A DNA stretch of 64,000 nt from Sphingobium sp. AS12 (GTDB lineage Bacteria; Pseudomonadota; Alphaproteobacteria; Sphingomonadales; Sphingomonadaceae): assembly GCF_019097845.1 (NCBI RefSeq), contig NZ_JAHRGM010000056.1:248001-312000 (forward strand), given 5' to 3'. How positions within the stretch are numbered: position 1 is the stretch's first letter; each line of letters starts with the position of its first letter. Below the pieces are notes generated by a model that saw only the letters and a list, made by a program, of their open reading frames with translations, made no database searches and was not told the DNA's origin. Made by a program: the position numbers and the translations under genes. Of this stretch, positions 27,241 to 35,502 are shown in pieces.

Positions 27241-27906
27241 ATGGCTTCCTCGCTCGACTATCTCGATGAACTCGATCGCCTGCTGCTCGACCAGGGCGAG
27301 GATTGCATGCTGTTGACCCAACTGGATGGATTCCTGGCCGGGATCATCGTCAGTCCCGAGCTGATCAGTCCCGGGCAATGGCTGAAACTCATCTGGGCCG
27401 GCGACGACGGCAAGGGTGTTCTCCGGTTCGACGACGTCGGCGGGATGCAGCATTTCATAGATCTGGTGATGCACCACTATCACGCGATCCTGACATCGCT
27501 GGCTCGACCGGGCGAGTATGAACCGGTGTTGGAAATCGATACGCGATCCGACGAGACCCTGTGGGAAATGTGGGTCGAGGGTTTCGGACAGGCGATGGAC
27601 ATCGCTCCGGCTGGCTGGCAGCGCATATTGACGGATGATGATCCCGGATGCCGGGCAGCGATCGAAGGCCTCCGGATGCTGCGTGCTTTTGCCGACGGCT
27701 CGACGCAACTCACGCGCGTGCAAGAGGATCGCTGGGACGCGGAAGCGCCCGACCTCATCCCTGTCTGGGTGGACATGCTGCACCAATGGCGGTTGGAGAA
27801 TGATCCGAGCCGACCTGCAACGATCGGGCGCCAGAAGATTGGCCGCAATGATCCCTGCCCTTGCGGATCTGGACGCAAATATAAGAAATGCTGCGGCCTG
27901 AACTGA
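27241..27906 (+). CDS. UPF0149 (YecA-like) protein with SEC-C motif
   Basis: 221 aa. The helical UPF0149/YecA region covers about residues 5-180 ([18 protein letters not shown] is the conserved core). The end, [17 protein letters not shown], is a SEC-C zinc motif like that at the SecA C-terminus. Related E. coli YecA binds ribosomes and metal, so a translation-linked role is possible. The gene is monocistronic and divergent from the helicase. It is not a typical transfer gene. Confidence 0.9.
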   Translation: MASSLDYLDELDRLLLDQGEDCMLLTQLDGFLAGIIVSPELISPGQWLKLIWAGDDGKGVLRFDDVGGMQHFIDLVMHHYHAILTSLARPGEYEPVLEIDTRSDETLWEMWVEGFGQAMDIAPAGWQRILTDDDPGCRAAIEGLRMLRAFADGSTQLTRVQEDRWDAEAPDLIPVWVDMLHQWRLENDPSRPATIGRQKIGRNDPCPCGSGRKYKKCCGLN

Positions 27907-27958
27907 AACGGAGCGCTGTGATCGGGGCCGAAACGACAGGCTCCGGCCCTGCGGGCGG

Positions 27959-29980
27959 TCAGGCCGCCTTAGCGAATCCGTCTTCGCCGTCGCCTCCGGA
28001 GTCGGCGGGCGTATAGGTCTGCTCCTGGGCTCCAGTCACATCCGGCAAGTCCTGATCGACATCGCGCGGCGCAGCGTCGAAACGCATCGCATCAGGAAGC
28101 CATGAAAGCGCGCGTTGCTGAACTTCCGGTTCCATGATGACGTGTCCGCCGAAGAGCCGTTCGGCGGATGCGGCGAGATCATGCTTCTTCGATCCGGAAT
28201 AGCGCAGGCGCAGTTCATCGCCGCCGATCTCCTCGAATAACGCGAGAATACCCGGCTTGGTCAGCTTGTCGAAGAAGGTGAGCGCAGTCGGGCGCCACCA
28301 GGCGGCGACATCAATGCCGAGCTTGTGACCCAGATGATCGATAAAGCTCGCGCCCTCGCCGCCATCCGGAACAGCGCAAAGCGTGCGGGCGATCACACAG
28401 CCGAGCCAGACTCCCCGCGCGTCGTCCGGGAGCGCGCAGAAAGCATCATACCGCTCCTCGATGGTGTTACGGCCAACCCAGCTGCGATCGAGCGATTCAT
28501 CCAGCCTGACCCATTCGGCTGTGGCAGCCGTCTCCGGCTTGAAGTCGACGATGAGCGGCGAGGGGATTAAGGCGTGCAGGTCACTCGGCATGCCGGAACT
28601 CGGCATCCGGCACTGCTCATCCGCCATGATGAAAGTGCCGAGATCGAGCGCGAAACCCGGATCGCTCGCGACATGGAGCGCGAGCAACTGGGTCTTCATC
28701 ATCGCCATCATATCGTAAAGCCGCTGGCTGATCATCGGTCGCGTATCATCAGTGACCGCCCCCTCCTGCACCTGCGCTTGTGTGTCACCCTCGCCGCCGT
28801 CCGCCATACCCTCGCCCACCGTTTCATCGGCAGGGGCGACGTAAAGCTGGTGATGGATTTGCGGGCGGCCATCGGGTGCGAGCACGACATAGGCAAGTGC
28901 GGACGCTTTCTGCTCAGCGTCGTACCGTGGGGCGCGGTCGACGATAGTCGTCAGTTCGGCGCGCAGTCGCTGCTCGTCCTCGCCATCGGGTTCTTTGCCC
29001 TCCTGGTCCGGATCGCCTTCGATTTCGGCGATCTGCGCTTCGATCTCCAGCTTGCGGGCCTCCTGCTCGAGCGTCAGCGGCTCCTGCGCGCCGGTCAGAG
29101 GTTGCAGGGCATAAGTCTCCATATACGGAATGCGGGGACCAGCGACGACGCGTACCTCGCCCAGCCCTTCACGTGTCCGGATGGCCTCGGCTTCGGCGAG
29201 CAGTTTCCTGTCCGCCAGTTCATCGAGGATATGCGTGTCGACCCAGCGTTCGTCGGCCGCGGTAGAGAAGAGGTCGGCGTCCTCGACGCGGCCGCCCGCG
29301 GCGATATAGGCACCGCGCCCAATCAGCAGCGCCTTGGGCTCGTCCGCGCGATAGCTGTAATTTTTGAGCAGCCGCCGGATCTCGTTGACGTTATCGCGCG
29401 ACCAGGTCCCTCGCACGGCCTCCCAGACCGCTGTCTGGCGAGCTGTATCGGCGGTCGTCGCATAGGCCTTAGCAATATCGAGCGTGATCTCTTCGGCTTC
29501 GAGCGCGGCGAAGATGGGACCTGCGAGATTGGCGAGGCGGAGCCGCCCCAGCACGAACCGCTCCTCGATACCGAAGCGCCTGGCGATATCTGCAGGGGTG
29601 CGCCCCTCGACTTCGATCAGGTCGCGGAAGGCCAAGCAATCTTCAGCAGGGGACATGGCCAGGCGATCGAAATTTTCAACCAGGCTGATCTCGCGCCCAT
29701 CCCTGGCGTTGGACAGGATGAGAACCGGGACTTGATGATCGGCTGGCAGCGTTCCCTTCTCGATCAGCCGATGAATGGCGTCGAGCCGGCGGCCGCCGGC
29801 GGTAACCCGATAATGCCCCTTTTTGCGCGCCACGGGGATGGCGACCAGGTTCTGTACAAGGCCGTGGCTGGCGATGCTGGTTTCCAGTTCGGCATCGGCG
29901 CGCGCATCGGTCCGCTTGCGGACATTGACCGGCGACTTGGCGAGATTGGCGGCGGGCACAAGGATGGGTGTTGTGGTCAT
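27959..29980 (-). CDS. ParB/RepB/Spo0J family protein, plasmid/ICE type
   Basis: 673 aa. The N-terminal ParB nuclease-like domain (residues about 5-110) has NVRKRTDA, VTAGGRRLDAIHRL and ENFDRLAMSPAEDCLAF. The KorB-like helix-turn-helix follows (TPADIARRFGIEERFVLGRL, about 125-150). The centre (about 310-350) is Glu-rich and probably coiled coil. The last 250 residues are specific to this mobile-element branch and unassigned. This is twice the size of chromosomal ParB and there is no parA neighbour, so a role in partition is not established; gene regulation is equally possible. A second ParB-like gene sits at 184-1875. A G-rich tract lies 53-67 bases upstream. Confidence 0.88.
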   Translation of the reverse strand: MTTTPILVPAANLAKSPVNVRKRTDARADAELETSIASHGLVQNLVAIPVARKKGHYRVTAGGRRLDAIHRLIEKGTLPADHQVPVLILSNARDGREISLVENFDRLAMSPAEDCLAFRDLIEVEGRTPADIARRFGIEERFVLGRLRLANLAGPIFAALEAEEITLDIAKAYATTADTARQTAVWEAVRGTWSRDNVNEIRRLLKNYSYRADEPKALLIGRGAYIAAGGRVEDADLFSTAADERWVDTHILDELADRKLLAEAEAIRTREGLGEVRVVAGPRIPYMETYALQPLTGAQEPLTLEQEARKLEIEAQIAEIEGDPDQEGKEPDGEDEQRLRAELTTIVDRAPRYDAEQKASALAYVVLAPDGRPQIHHQLYVAPADETVGEGMADGGEGDTQAQVQEGAVTDDTRPMISQRLYDMMAMMKTQLLALHVASDPGFALDLGTFIMADEQCRMPSSGMPSDLHALIPSPLIVDFKPETAATAEWVRLDESLDRSWVGRNTIEERYDAFCALPDDARGVWLGCVIARTLCAVPDGGEGASFIDHLGHKLGIDVAAWWRPTALTFFDKLTKPGILALFEEIGGDELRLRYSGSKKHDLAASAERLFGGHVIMEPEVQQRALSWLPDAMRFDAAPRDVDQDLPDVTGAQEQTYTPADSGGDGEDGFAKAA

Positions 29981-30032
29981 TCGTCAAAGCTCCACAGAAG
30001 CGGCCCGGGCATCGAACCGCGCACCTTACTCA

Positions 30033-30047
30033 TCCCCCTTTCCCTTT
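30033..30047 (-). promoter_or_regulatory. G-rich purine tract upstream of ParB
   Basis: Minus strand AAAGGGAAAGGGGGA, 53-67 bases before the ParB start, in the divergent region shared with the HU gene. Confidence 0.35.
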
Positions 30048-30124
30048 CGTTTCCGTTTTGGCTCGTGACGACAGGCAGGCGCAAAGCTATGAACCGTAGC
30101 TTCGTAATTTTAAGGAGGAAGTTT

Positions 30125-30400
30125 ATGAACAATTCCGAACTCGCCGAGGCACTTACGGCTGCGCACGAATTGACGAAGGCCGATGCGCGCAAGCTCGTCG
30201 ATGCGGTATTTGGGGCCATCGCCGACGCAGCAGCCAAAGGGGAGGAAATCTCGCTGAACGGCTTTGGCAAGTTCAAGGTCAAGGACACGCCGGCGCGCGA
30301 CGGACGCAATCCGGCGACCGGGGAAACCATCACCATCAAGGCGTCGAAGAAGCTGACATTCACGCCCGCCAAGGCGGTGAAGGATCGCCTGAACGGCTAA
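30125..30400 (+). CDS. HU-family DNA-binding protein
   Basis: 91 aa, start chosen by AGGAGG 6-7 bases upstream of ATG 30125. It has the whole HU/IHF fold: NNSELAEALTAAHELTKADA, ISLNGFGKFKVKDTPARDGR (the GFG-F turn), NPATGET and the C-terminal KKLTFTPAKAVKD. HU proteins bend DNA and shape the nucleoid. A longer frame in which it lies is only antisense to ParB upstream of this start. Confidence 0.93.
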   Translation: MNNSELAEALTAAHELTKADARKLVDAVFGAIADAAAKGEEISLNGFGKFKVKDTPARDGRNPATGETITIKASKKLTFTPAKAVKDRLNG

Positions 30401-30453
30401 ACGAAGCGCTGCCAATGCTGTCGCCGGCAGGGCAGCACCCTCTTGCATGGATA

Positions 30454-31365
30454 TCAGGCAACGCGTTCCCGTGCTTCCAGCACATCTGCCCAGTCATTAC
30501 AGGGTGCCGGCGGCCAAGGGCTGACGATCTCAAGGCCTGGTCGATTATAGGCGAGATGGGCGAGGCGATTGGCTTTCCATCCGGCCGCATCCCGGTCGAA
30601 CAGCAGAACGAGGCGTTTCAGCCCGCTGGGCAGCAGGACATGCGCGGCGCGTTCGGCGCCGAGTGTCGCCCAGACGGGAATGCGGTGAAGGCGCATCGCG
30701 GCGAGCGCCGTTTCGACCCCTTCAGCGAGGCCAAGAACTGTGGTCGCGGCGGCAAGTTGCACTGCCCCGCGACCCGGCCGTCCAAGCATCAACCGCGGAT
30801 CCGACAGATCATCCGCCTTTAAGCCGGTCGTCGGATCGAGGAAGGTTCGGTGGACAGCGACGATCCGACGCCTTTCGCGGATCGCTGCAATCATCGCCGG
30901 ACGGAATACGACTGCATGGCCACGTCCCAGCGGCGTACGCGCATTGTAGCGCAGATCGTGCCAGGGCGGTGAGAGGAAACGGCTGGCGAGATAAGCTTGC
31001 ACGGGAGTGCCCATAATAGATTTGGATGCCTCCCAAACCCGCAGGCTAGGCCCGGGCCTGGGCCAGTCGATGTACAATTTGCATGGCGAAGCCGAGATCG
31101 GCCGCTCGGGAAGCGCAAGGTGCAGGCGCCGGATCGCCCGCAGGACGTCTATGGTGTCGCAACCCGCAAAGCATTTGAACAGCAATGTCTCGCGGCCCAC
31201 ACGGATCGACAGGCTGGGATTATGGTCATCATGAGCCGGACACAGACACAGGCCGCGGTCATTTCGCCATGTTCCTCCCAGCTGGCGGCACAGGTTTGCG
31301 CCCTGGAACTCGAGTTGGAGACCTTCCATCGTCGCACGCTCAGCCGCTGAGCCCTTTTTTTTCAT
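30454..31365 (-). CDS. CHC2 zinc finger/Toprim primase-like protein
   Basis: 303 aa. The N-terminal zinc region has CPAHDDHNPSLSI and FKCFAGCD, as in CHC2-type primases (about residues 42-75). The Toprim core is seen in VLGLAEGVETALAAMRL (catalytic Glu) and LVLLFDRDAAGWKA (DxD). Mobile-element homologues lack the rest of a DnaG primase, so actual primer synthesis is uncertain. The ATG at 31365 overlaps the stop of the upstream sigma-region-4 gene (ATGA), which supports this start over the internal Met13. Confidence 0.87.
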   Translation of the reverse strand: MKKKGSAAERATMEGLQLEFQGANLCRQLGGTWRNDRGLCLCPAHDDHNPSLSIRVGRETLLFKCFAGCDTIDVLRAIRRLHLALPERPISASPCKLYIDWPRPGPSLRVWEASKSIMGTPVQAYLASRFLSPPWHDLRYNARTPLGRGHAVVFRPAMIAAIRERRRIVAVHRTFLDPTTGLKADDLSDPRLMLGRPGRGAVQLAAATTVLGLAEGVETALAAMRLHRIPVWATLGAERAAHVLLPSGLKRLVLLFDRDAAGWKANRLAHLAYNRPGLEIVSPWPPAPCNDWADVLEARERVA

Positions 31366-31847
31366 GTCTCATCGAGAGCCAGCGACAGTGCCAGAAGCGC
31401 CGCCGCCAACTCGCGCTGGACCTCAGCAACGTCGAGATCGAGTCTGGCGGCTATTGCCGCATAGGTGAGGCCCTCGACGCAATGGGCGAGATAGATGACG
31501 CGTCTTTGTTGCGGCAGCTCCGCAAGGGCGGTGCGCAACTTCGCCTCTTGCTTCGCATCGCTGGAGTCCAAGGCGTGCTGCTCGACCCAAATCCATCCCC
31601 TGACCCACACGCCATGAGGGGTCTCCTCGACACGGGTTTCGTCGGCGTCGATGCGCAGCACGGGCGCACCTTCCAGCCTGGCCCTGGCGACTGCAATTGC
31701 TGGATGGCCGGCATCGCCCAGTCGATCGGCAACGGCCGTAAGACGACGAAGAAGCGGCGCGGCTTTGCCGCGAGACCAGGACCAAGTCCCGCCGAACAGA
31801 TGGGCTTTGAGATCTTGAAGTAGCGAAACTATCTTGGAATTGTGCAT
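31362..31847 (-). CDS. Sigma-70 region 4-like protein
   Basis: 161 aa. The C-terminal 55 residues (LRTALAELPQQRRVIYLAHC, then GLTYAAIAARLDLDVAEVQR) match region 4 of ECF sigma factors. No region 2 is visible in the N-terminal half, which has a Trp-rich central segment (VWVRGWIWVEQ). It may therefore act as a DNA-binding regulator rather than a sigma factor. Four-base overlap couples it to the CHC2/Toprim gene. A G-rich tract lies 29-53 bases upstream. Confidence 0.7.
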   Translation of the reverse strand: MHNSKIVSLLQDLKAHLFGGTWSWSRGKAAPLLRRLTAVADRLGDAGHPAIAVARARLEGAPVLRIDADETRVEETPHGVWVRGWIWVEQHALDSSDAKQEAKLRTALAELPQQRRVIYLAHCVEGLTYAAIAARLDLDVAEVQRELAAALLALSLALDET

Positions 31848-31875
31848 GGTGGTTCATTCCTGCCGGATACTACCT

Positions 31876-31900
31876 GCCCCGTCCCACCCCCTCCTTTCCC
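31876..31900 (-). promoter_or_regulatory. G-rich purine tract upstream of the sigma-like gene
   Basis: On the minus strand four G-runs (GGG, GGGGG, GGG, GGGG) with loops of 6, 1 and 2 bases, 29-53 bases before the start. It fits a quadruplex rule. Confidence 0.4.
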
Positions 31901-32218
31901 AAGCCATGTGGTCCGGGCGTCGTGCTCTTCGTCGTCGTCGCATCTTAAAGGGATTCTCGAGCGCCCGCGTTCGTCACCCCTTTGCGGCTCGGGCGATGGA
32001 ACCGATATCCATCCATTGGACGCCGCGAGGACCGTCGGAGCCATTGCTCGATTGGTTTGCGAAATATCCTGTCAAACGGGACGCCGCGCAGCTATGTTTT
32101 AGAAAGGTTTTTACTTGAAACAGAATGGAGGCGCTCGGAGGCTGCCAGGAGATTGATTGAAGAGGAGGGAGAGGACGCAGCTTGCGATCGCCGTAAATCG
32201 GCGAAGGGGGAACCGCCC

Positions 32219-32770
32219 TTGAACGAGGACGACTATTCGGAGATATTCGAGCGGCTGAGCCCTCGAAAGGGCGATTGCCTGCGAGAGGCCGCTAAAGGCA
32301 GCTCCTCGAAAGAGATCGGACGTGCTTTGGGTATCTCACCCAACACGGTCAACAATCACATCCTGGAAATCCGCAGGCAGCTGGGCAATGTGTCGAAGTG
32401 GAAAGCGGCACAACTTTTCGTGTCATGGGAAGCCCGCAAGGGGGGGCAAAATATACCCCCCCAATCAATGGTTATTCCCGATAACCCGAATCCCATGCCA
32501 ACTGGTCCCACCGAAACCCAGGCGGACGACCAGGCGACGCAAGGAGAAGCGGAGGATTTTTTCGCGAATGAACAAAAGCCCTATGGCGTTCGCGACCCAC
32601 GCTTTTCCTTGCTCGATATTGTACCGTACCGCGTAGCCGGGAGGCAACGTAATGAGCTGAGTGGACCTTACATACTGATCGTTTTCGCGATCCTCACCAC
32701 ATTGATGCTCTTTGCCGTAGGCGCCGGGTTTTCCTTGCTGTTGGCGCTCAACGGCCTCGTGAAGAAATAG
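32219..32770 (+). CDS. LuxR-type HTH protein with C-terminal membrane anchor
   Basis: 183 aa if the TTG at 32219, with AGGGGG about 9 bases upstream, is the start; the frame is open back to 31982 but that part is not protein-like. Residues about 10-65 form a LuxR/GerE helix-turn-helix (LSPRKGDCLREAAKGSSSKE, then GRALGISPNTVNNHILEI). A linker of about 70 residues leads to one hydrophobic helix near the C-terminus (YILIVFAILTTLMLFAVGAG). A regulator tethered to the membrane by its C-terminus is uncommon. The downstream small genes are on the same strand. Confidence 0.72.
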   Translation: MNEDDYSEIFERLSPRKGDCLREAAKGSSSKEIGRALGISPNTVNNHILEIRRQLGNVSKWKAAQLFVSWEARKGGQNIPPQSMVIPDNPNPMPTGPTETQADDQATQGEAEDFFANEQKPYGVRDPRFSLLDIVPYRVAGRQRNELSGPYILIVFAILTTLMLFAVGAGFSLLLALNGLVKK

Positions 32771-32831
32771 AGCAGCAATCCAGAAAATCCATCTACGTGA
32801 CCTGCTCCGAGCGGAGCGGGAAGGAGAAACC

Positions 32832-33176
32832 ATGCGCGCTCAACGCCAATCCATCGCCAAACATGTAGCCGAACGGCTGTTCGCCGCCGAAGAGGCCATC
32901 GATATCGCAGCTGCCCGTATTGCCGAACTAAATGTGGCGCTACCACTTGCACGGCTGGATGCTCGCCTCTCGGCCATGATCGGCCAGAATGCTATTCAAA
33001 GCTCGGCTTCGGCGATGTTGCTCGTTGCCGAGACGCGCGAAAAGATCGTCACGACCCATGCCAATCTCAAGCAGGCGAGTGATGCGATCGGGTTACCGGA
33101 GACCAGCTATGGCGACCTACTCAAGGTGGCATCGGCGGAACACCGGCCTGAGGGACAACATCTTCGTGCGGTGTGA
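32832..33176 (+). CDS. Small helical hypothetical protein
   Basis: 114 aa with AAGGAG 7 bases before the ATG. Almost entirely predicted helix, Ala-rich, with no Cys and no membrane segment (RLFAAEEAIDIAAARIAELN). No family recognised. The stop overlaps the next gene start by 4 bases (GTGA), and the LuxR-type gene lies 61 bases upstream, so the three probably form one unit. Confidence 0.6.
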   Translation: MRAQRQSIAKHVAERLFAAEEAIDIAAARIAELNVALPLARLDARLSAMIGQNAIQSSASAMLLVAETREKIVTTHANLKQASDAIGLPETSYGDLLKVASAEHRPEGQHLRAV

Positions 33177-33670
33177 GGCATGTGCCGAGGGAAATTGACG
33201 AACCGTTACATTTATTGTTCCCTCAGCCCATGACGAGACAAGTCCTGTTCCTGGCATTTCTGCTGTTGAGCAGCGCCTTTGCCTTCCGAAGGGGTGACCA
33301 ACCCGAAAAGATCGGTGCGGTCACCCTTTTACTAGGCGCAAGCCTGACGGTTCTTGTCGCTTCCCCGCTCGGTACCCGCTTTCAGAATGTCGAAGCCGGC
33401 ATTCTCGTGATCGACATATCGATACTGGGCATTTTCCTATGGCTTTCAATTCAAAGCACCCGTTTTTGGCCGATCTGGATCGCAGCGATACTGGGCGCGG
33501 AAGTTGTCGTCCATGTTGCGCTCGCGATTGCGCCCGAAGTTGTTCCCCGAGCCTATATGCACGGTCTGGCGTTATGGGGCTGGTTTGCTCAACTGGCACT
33601 CGTGATCGCGACATGGCGGCACCGGAGGCGACTGAAGCGCCTGGGTGCCGACGCGCCCTGGAAGAGCTGA
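33173..33670 (+). CDS. Small integral membrane protein
   Basis: 165 aa from the GTG at 33173 (4-base overlap with the upstream gene). An ATG at 33230 would remove the first 19 residues. Four hydrophobic segments are evident (QVLFLAFLLLSSAFAF, AVTLLLGASLTVLVAS, ILVIDISILGIFLWLS, IWIAAILGAEVVVHVALAI), followed by a basic tail. No family recognised. Its 3' end overlaps the radC gene by 58 bases. Confidence 0.6.
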   Translation: MRHVPREIDEPLHLLFPQPMTRQVLFLAFLLLSSAFAFRRGDQPEKIGAVTLLLGASLTVLVASPLGTRFQNVEAGILVIDISILGIFLWLSIQSTRFWPIWIAAILGAEVVVHVALAIAPEVVPRAYMHGLALWGWFAQLALVIATWRHRRRLKRLGADAPWKS

Positions 33671-34242
33671 TCAGCCTTACCTCTCCCGCGCGCGCCCAAG
33701 AATTCTCTGAGCGTCTCTTCGCACGCTTTGGGTCACTCGGCGACGCAGTATCGGCGCGTTCGGCAGAGCGGATCGAATTATTGGAGGATTCGCTCGAGAT
33801 CGAACAAACCTTCCGCTGCTTCAGGCGGGCGATGACCCAGATGCTCAGGGGGCGACTCATGCAGCGGCCCATATTGTCCAGCGATGAGCATGTGCTGGAT
33901 TATCTGCGCGGCCGTATGGCCTATGAACCGATCGAGCAGCTACGGGTCTTGTTCCTCAACGCAAACAATGAGTTGATTGCGGACGAGGTGCTGGGCGTGG
34001 GAACAGTCTCAGCCGTGCACTCATGGCCGCGCGAAATCCTCAAGCGCTGCCTCGATCTCGAAGCGACGGCGATTTTGCTGGTCCATAATCATCCATCCGG
34101 CTGCCCGAGGCCATCAAGGTCAGATCGAGAGTTGACAGAAAGGATCGCAAAGGCAGCAAAATGTCTCGACGTCGTCGTCCATGATCATCTGGTCGTGGCC
34201 CGCAATGGTACGACGAGTTTTCGGAAAGCTGGTTATCTATGA
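33613..34242 (+). CDS. radC: RadC-like JAB/MPN domain protein
   Basis: 209 aa from ATG 33613; an earlier ATG in the frame belongs to a stretch read out of frame from the membrane protein gene. Residues about 85-205 form the RadC/JAB domain with the metal motif HNHPSG and a downstream Asp (SRSDRELTERI). The N-terminal helix-hairpin-helix part is reduced. Family members are frequent on mobile elements; despite the name, a repair function is not established. Confidence 0.88.
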   Translation: MAAPEATEAPGCRRALEELISLTSPARAQEFSERLFARFGSLGDAVSARSAERIELLEDSLEIEQTFRCFRRAMTQMLRGRLMQRPILSSDEHVLDYLRGRMAYEPIEQLRVLFLNANNELIADEVLGVGTVSAVHSWPREILKRCLDLEATAILLVHNHPSGCPRPSRSDRELTERIAKAAKCLDVVVHDHLVVARNGTTSFRKAGYL

Positions 34243-34323
34243 TCGGCGCGAACCACCTTCCTGGTATCGCTTGGATGAGCGGGGGTCCCGCTGGCATCTC
34301 GAGCACGGCCCCAGAGGCGGTTC

Positions 34324-35064
34324 GTGCTCCCTGCATCGATGACTTCGATGGGTAACCGAGGCGAAGACGCTTGGCCGTCGGCGTGCCGGGTGACGGCGTG
34401 TCGGGCCTTTCTGAAGATGGCGGCTATCCTCGACAGGACATTGGGGATGAAGCTGTCGTCGAACCCTTATCTGGCATATCTGCTCGAAATTTATATCGCG
34501 GGGATCGACGGCGAAAGAATATACCCTGCCTGCTTTTCGCCTGAACATGCATCATCGACCGCGCATCGTCGTTCCGCCCGCCTGGAGCAATGGGGGGCCG
34601 TTGTGCGCGAGGACGATTCCATGGACGGCCGATGCAACGATCTCAGGCTCTCCCATCCCACGAAGCAGGCTCTGGAAGGCGCAATCGATTTGCTGATCGG
34701 GCAATGCCTCAGCCTGAGTTCGGAAATCGGCGCGTCTGGAAAATCTGGCAGCTTGATGCCGATCGTGGAGATGAGGTACGATCAGCATGTTGGTACCATT
34801 CAGGATTTTGGTGACATGACCATCTTGCGCGGCAAGGTTATTGCGGGAGGGCGCATAGCCCTTCCTGCCGATATCCGCCGTTCGCTCGGCCTGCAGAACG
34901 GCGATACCGTCCTTTTCGAGGTCAATGGCGACGAAGTGCGTATTCGTCCTGCCCGCTCCGCACTTCGACGAGTACAGGAGCGTTTACGTGCCTTTGCGCC
35001 CAAAGAGGGGCTTGTTTCGGAGGAGTTAATTGCTGAGCGACGGGCCGAGGCGGTACGTGACTGA
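34324..35064 (+). CDS. Winged-helix domain fused to AbrB-type antitoxin
   Basis: 246 aa from the GTG at 34324, which has AGAGGCGG upstream. Residues about 40-125 resemble a MarR-like winged helix (SNPYLAYLLEIYIAGIDGER, then RLEQWGAVVREDDSMDGR and VRLS-like end). Residues 165-246 are a SpoVT/AbrB antitoxin (GKVIAGGRIALPADIRRSLG, LQNGDTVLFEVNGDEVRIRP). No stop separates them. Translation could also begin at ATG 34816 to give the AbrB part alone (82 aa). The 3' end overlaps the PIN toxin gene by 8 bases. A regulator-antitoxin fusion would be unusual. Confidence 0.65.
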   Translation: MLPASMTSMGNRGEDAWPSACRVTACRAFLKMAAILDRTLGMKLSSNPYLAYLLEIYIAGIDGERIYPACFSPEHASSTAHRRSARLEQWGAVVREDDSMDGRCNDLRLSHPTKQALEGAIDLLIGQCLSLSSEIGASGKSGSLMPIVEMRYDQHVGTIQDFGDMTILRGKVIAGGRIALPADIRRSLGLQNGDTVLFEVNGDEVRIRPARSALRRVQERLRAFAPKEGLVSEELIAERRAEAVRD

Positions 35065-35458
35065 TGTCGATGCAAAGGCCGTTTTTGTTCTGGATGCCTC
35101 GGCTCTTCTGTGCCTCCTGTTTGGCGAACCGGGAGCGGACCGAGTGGAAATGCGATTGACTGGTGCGCTGGTGTCGGTGGTGAACTACCATGAAGTGCTG
35201 GCAAAGCTCATCGATCGCGGCGTAGATGCCGCTGAAGCTCAGATGATGCTGGCCGAACTTGATATCGACGTTGTGCCCGCCGATCGTGATCAGGCTGACG
35301 TTGGTGGAAAGCTGCGTTCCGAAACGCGCGACCTCGGTCTGTCTCTTGGCGGCCGGTCCTGTCTGGCACTAGCGCTGTGTCGAAACGCTACTGCTGTAAG
35401 CGCCGATCGGGCATGGAAAGCGCTAAACATCGGCGTGGTCGTTGAACTGTTGCGATGA
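35057..35458 (+). CDS. PIN-domain (VapC-like) toxin
   Basis: 133 aa from the GTG at 35057. PIN hallmarks: FVLDASALLCLLFGEPGAD near the N-terminus, NYHEVLAKL (acidic residue 2), and LGGRSCLALALCRNATAVSA with AD at the end. The LSLGGRSCLALA form is typical of VapC partners of AbrB antitoxins, though the usual Asp is Gly-Gly-Arg here. Probable RNase. It overlaps the antitoxin gene by 8 bases. Confidence 0.82.
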   Translation: MTDVDAKAVFVLDASALLCLLFGEPGADRVEMRLTGALVSVVNYHEVLAKLIDRGVDAAEAQMMLAELDIDVVPADRDQADVGGKLRSETRDLGLSLGGRSCLALALCRNATAVSADRAWKALNIGVVVELLR

Positions 35459-35502
35459 GCGGCTTGTAAGACGGTGAAAAGCGGGAATGAGAGAATGAAC
35501 TG

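Noticed and set aside
28574..30124. Long plus-strand frame (about 515 codons) upstream of the HU start
   Set aside because: It is antisense to the 673-aa ParB gene, has no family resemblance and is an effect of high GC; only the HU part beginning at 30125 is real.
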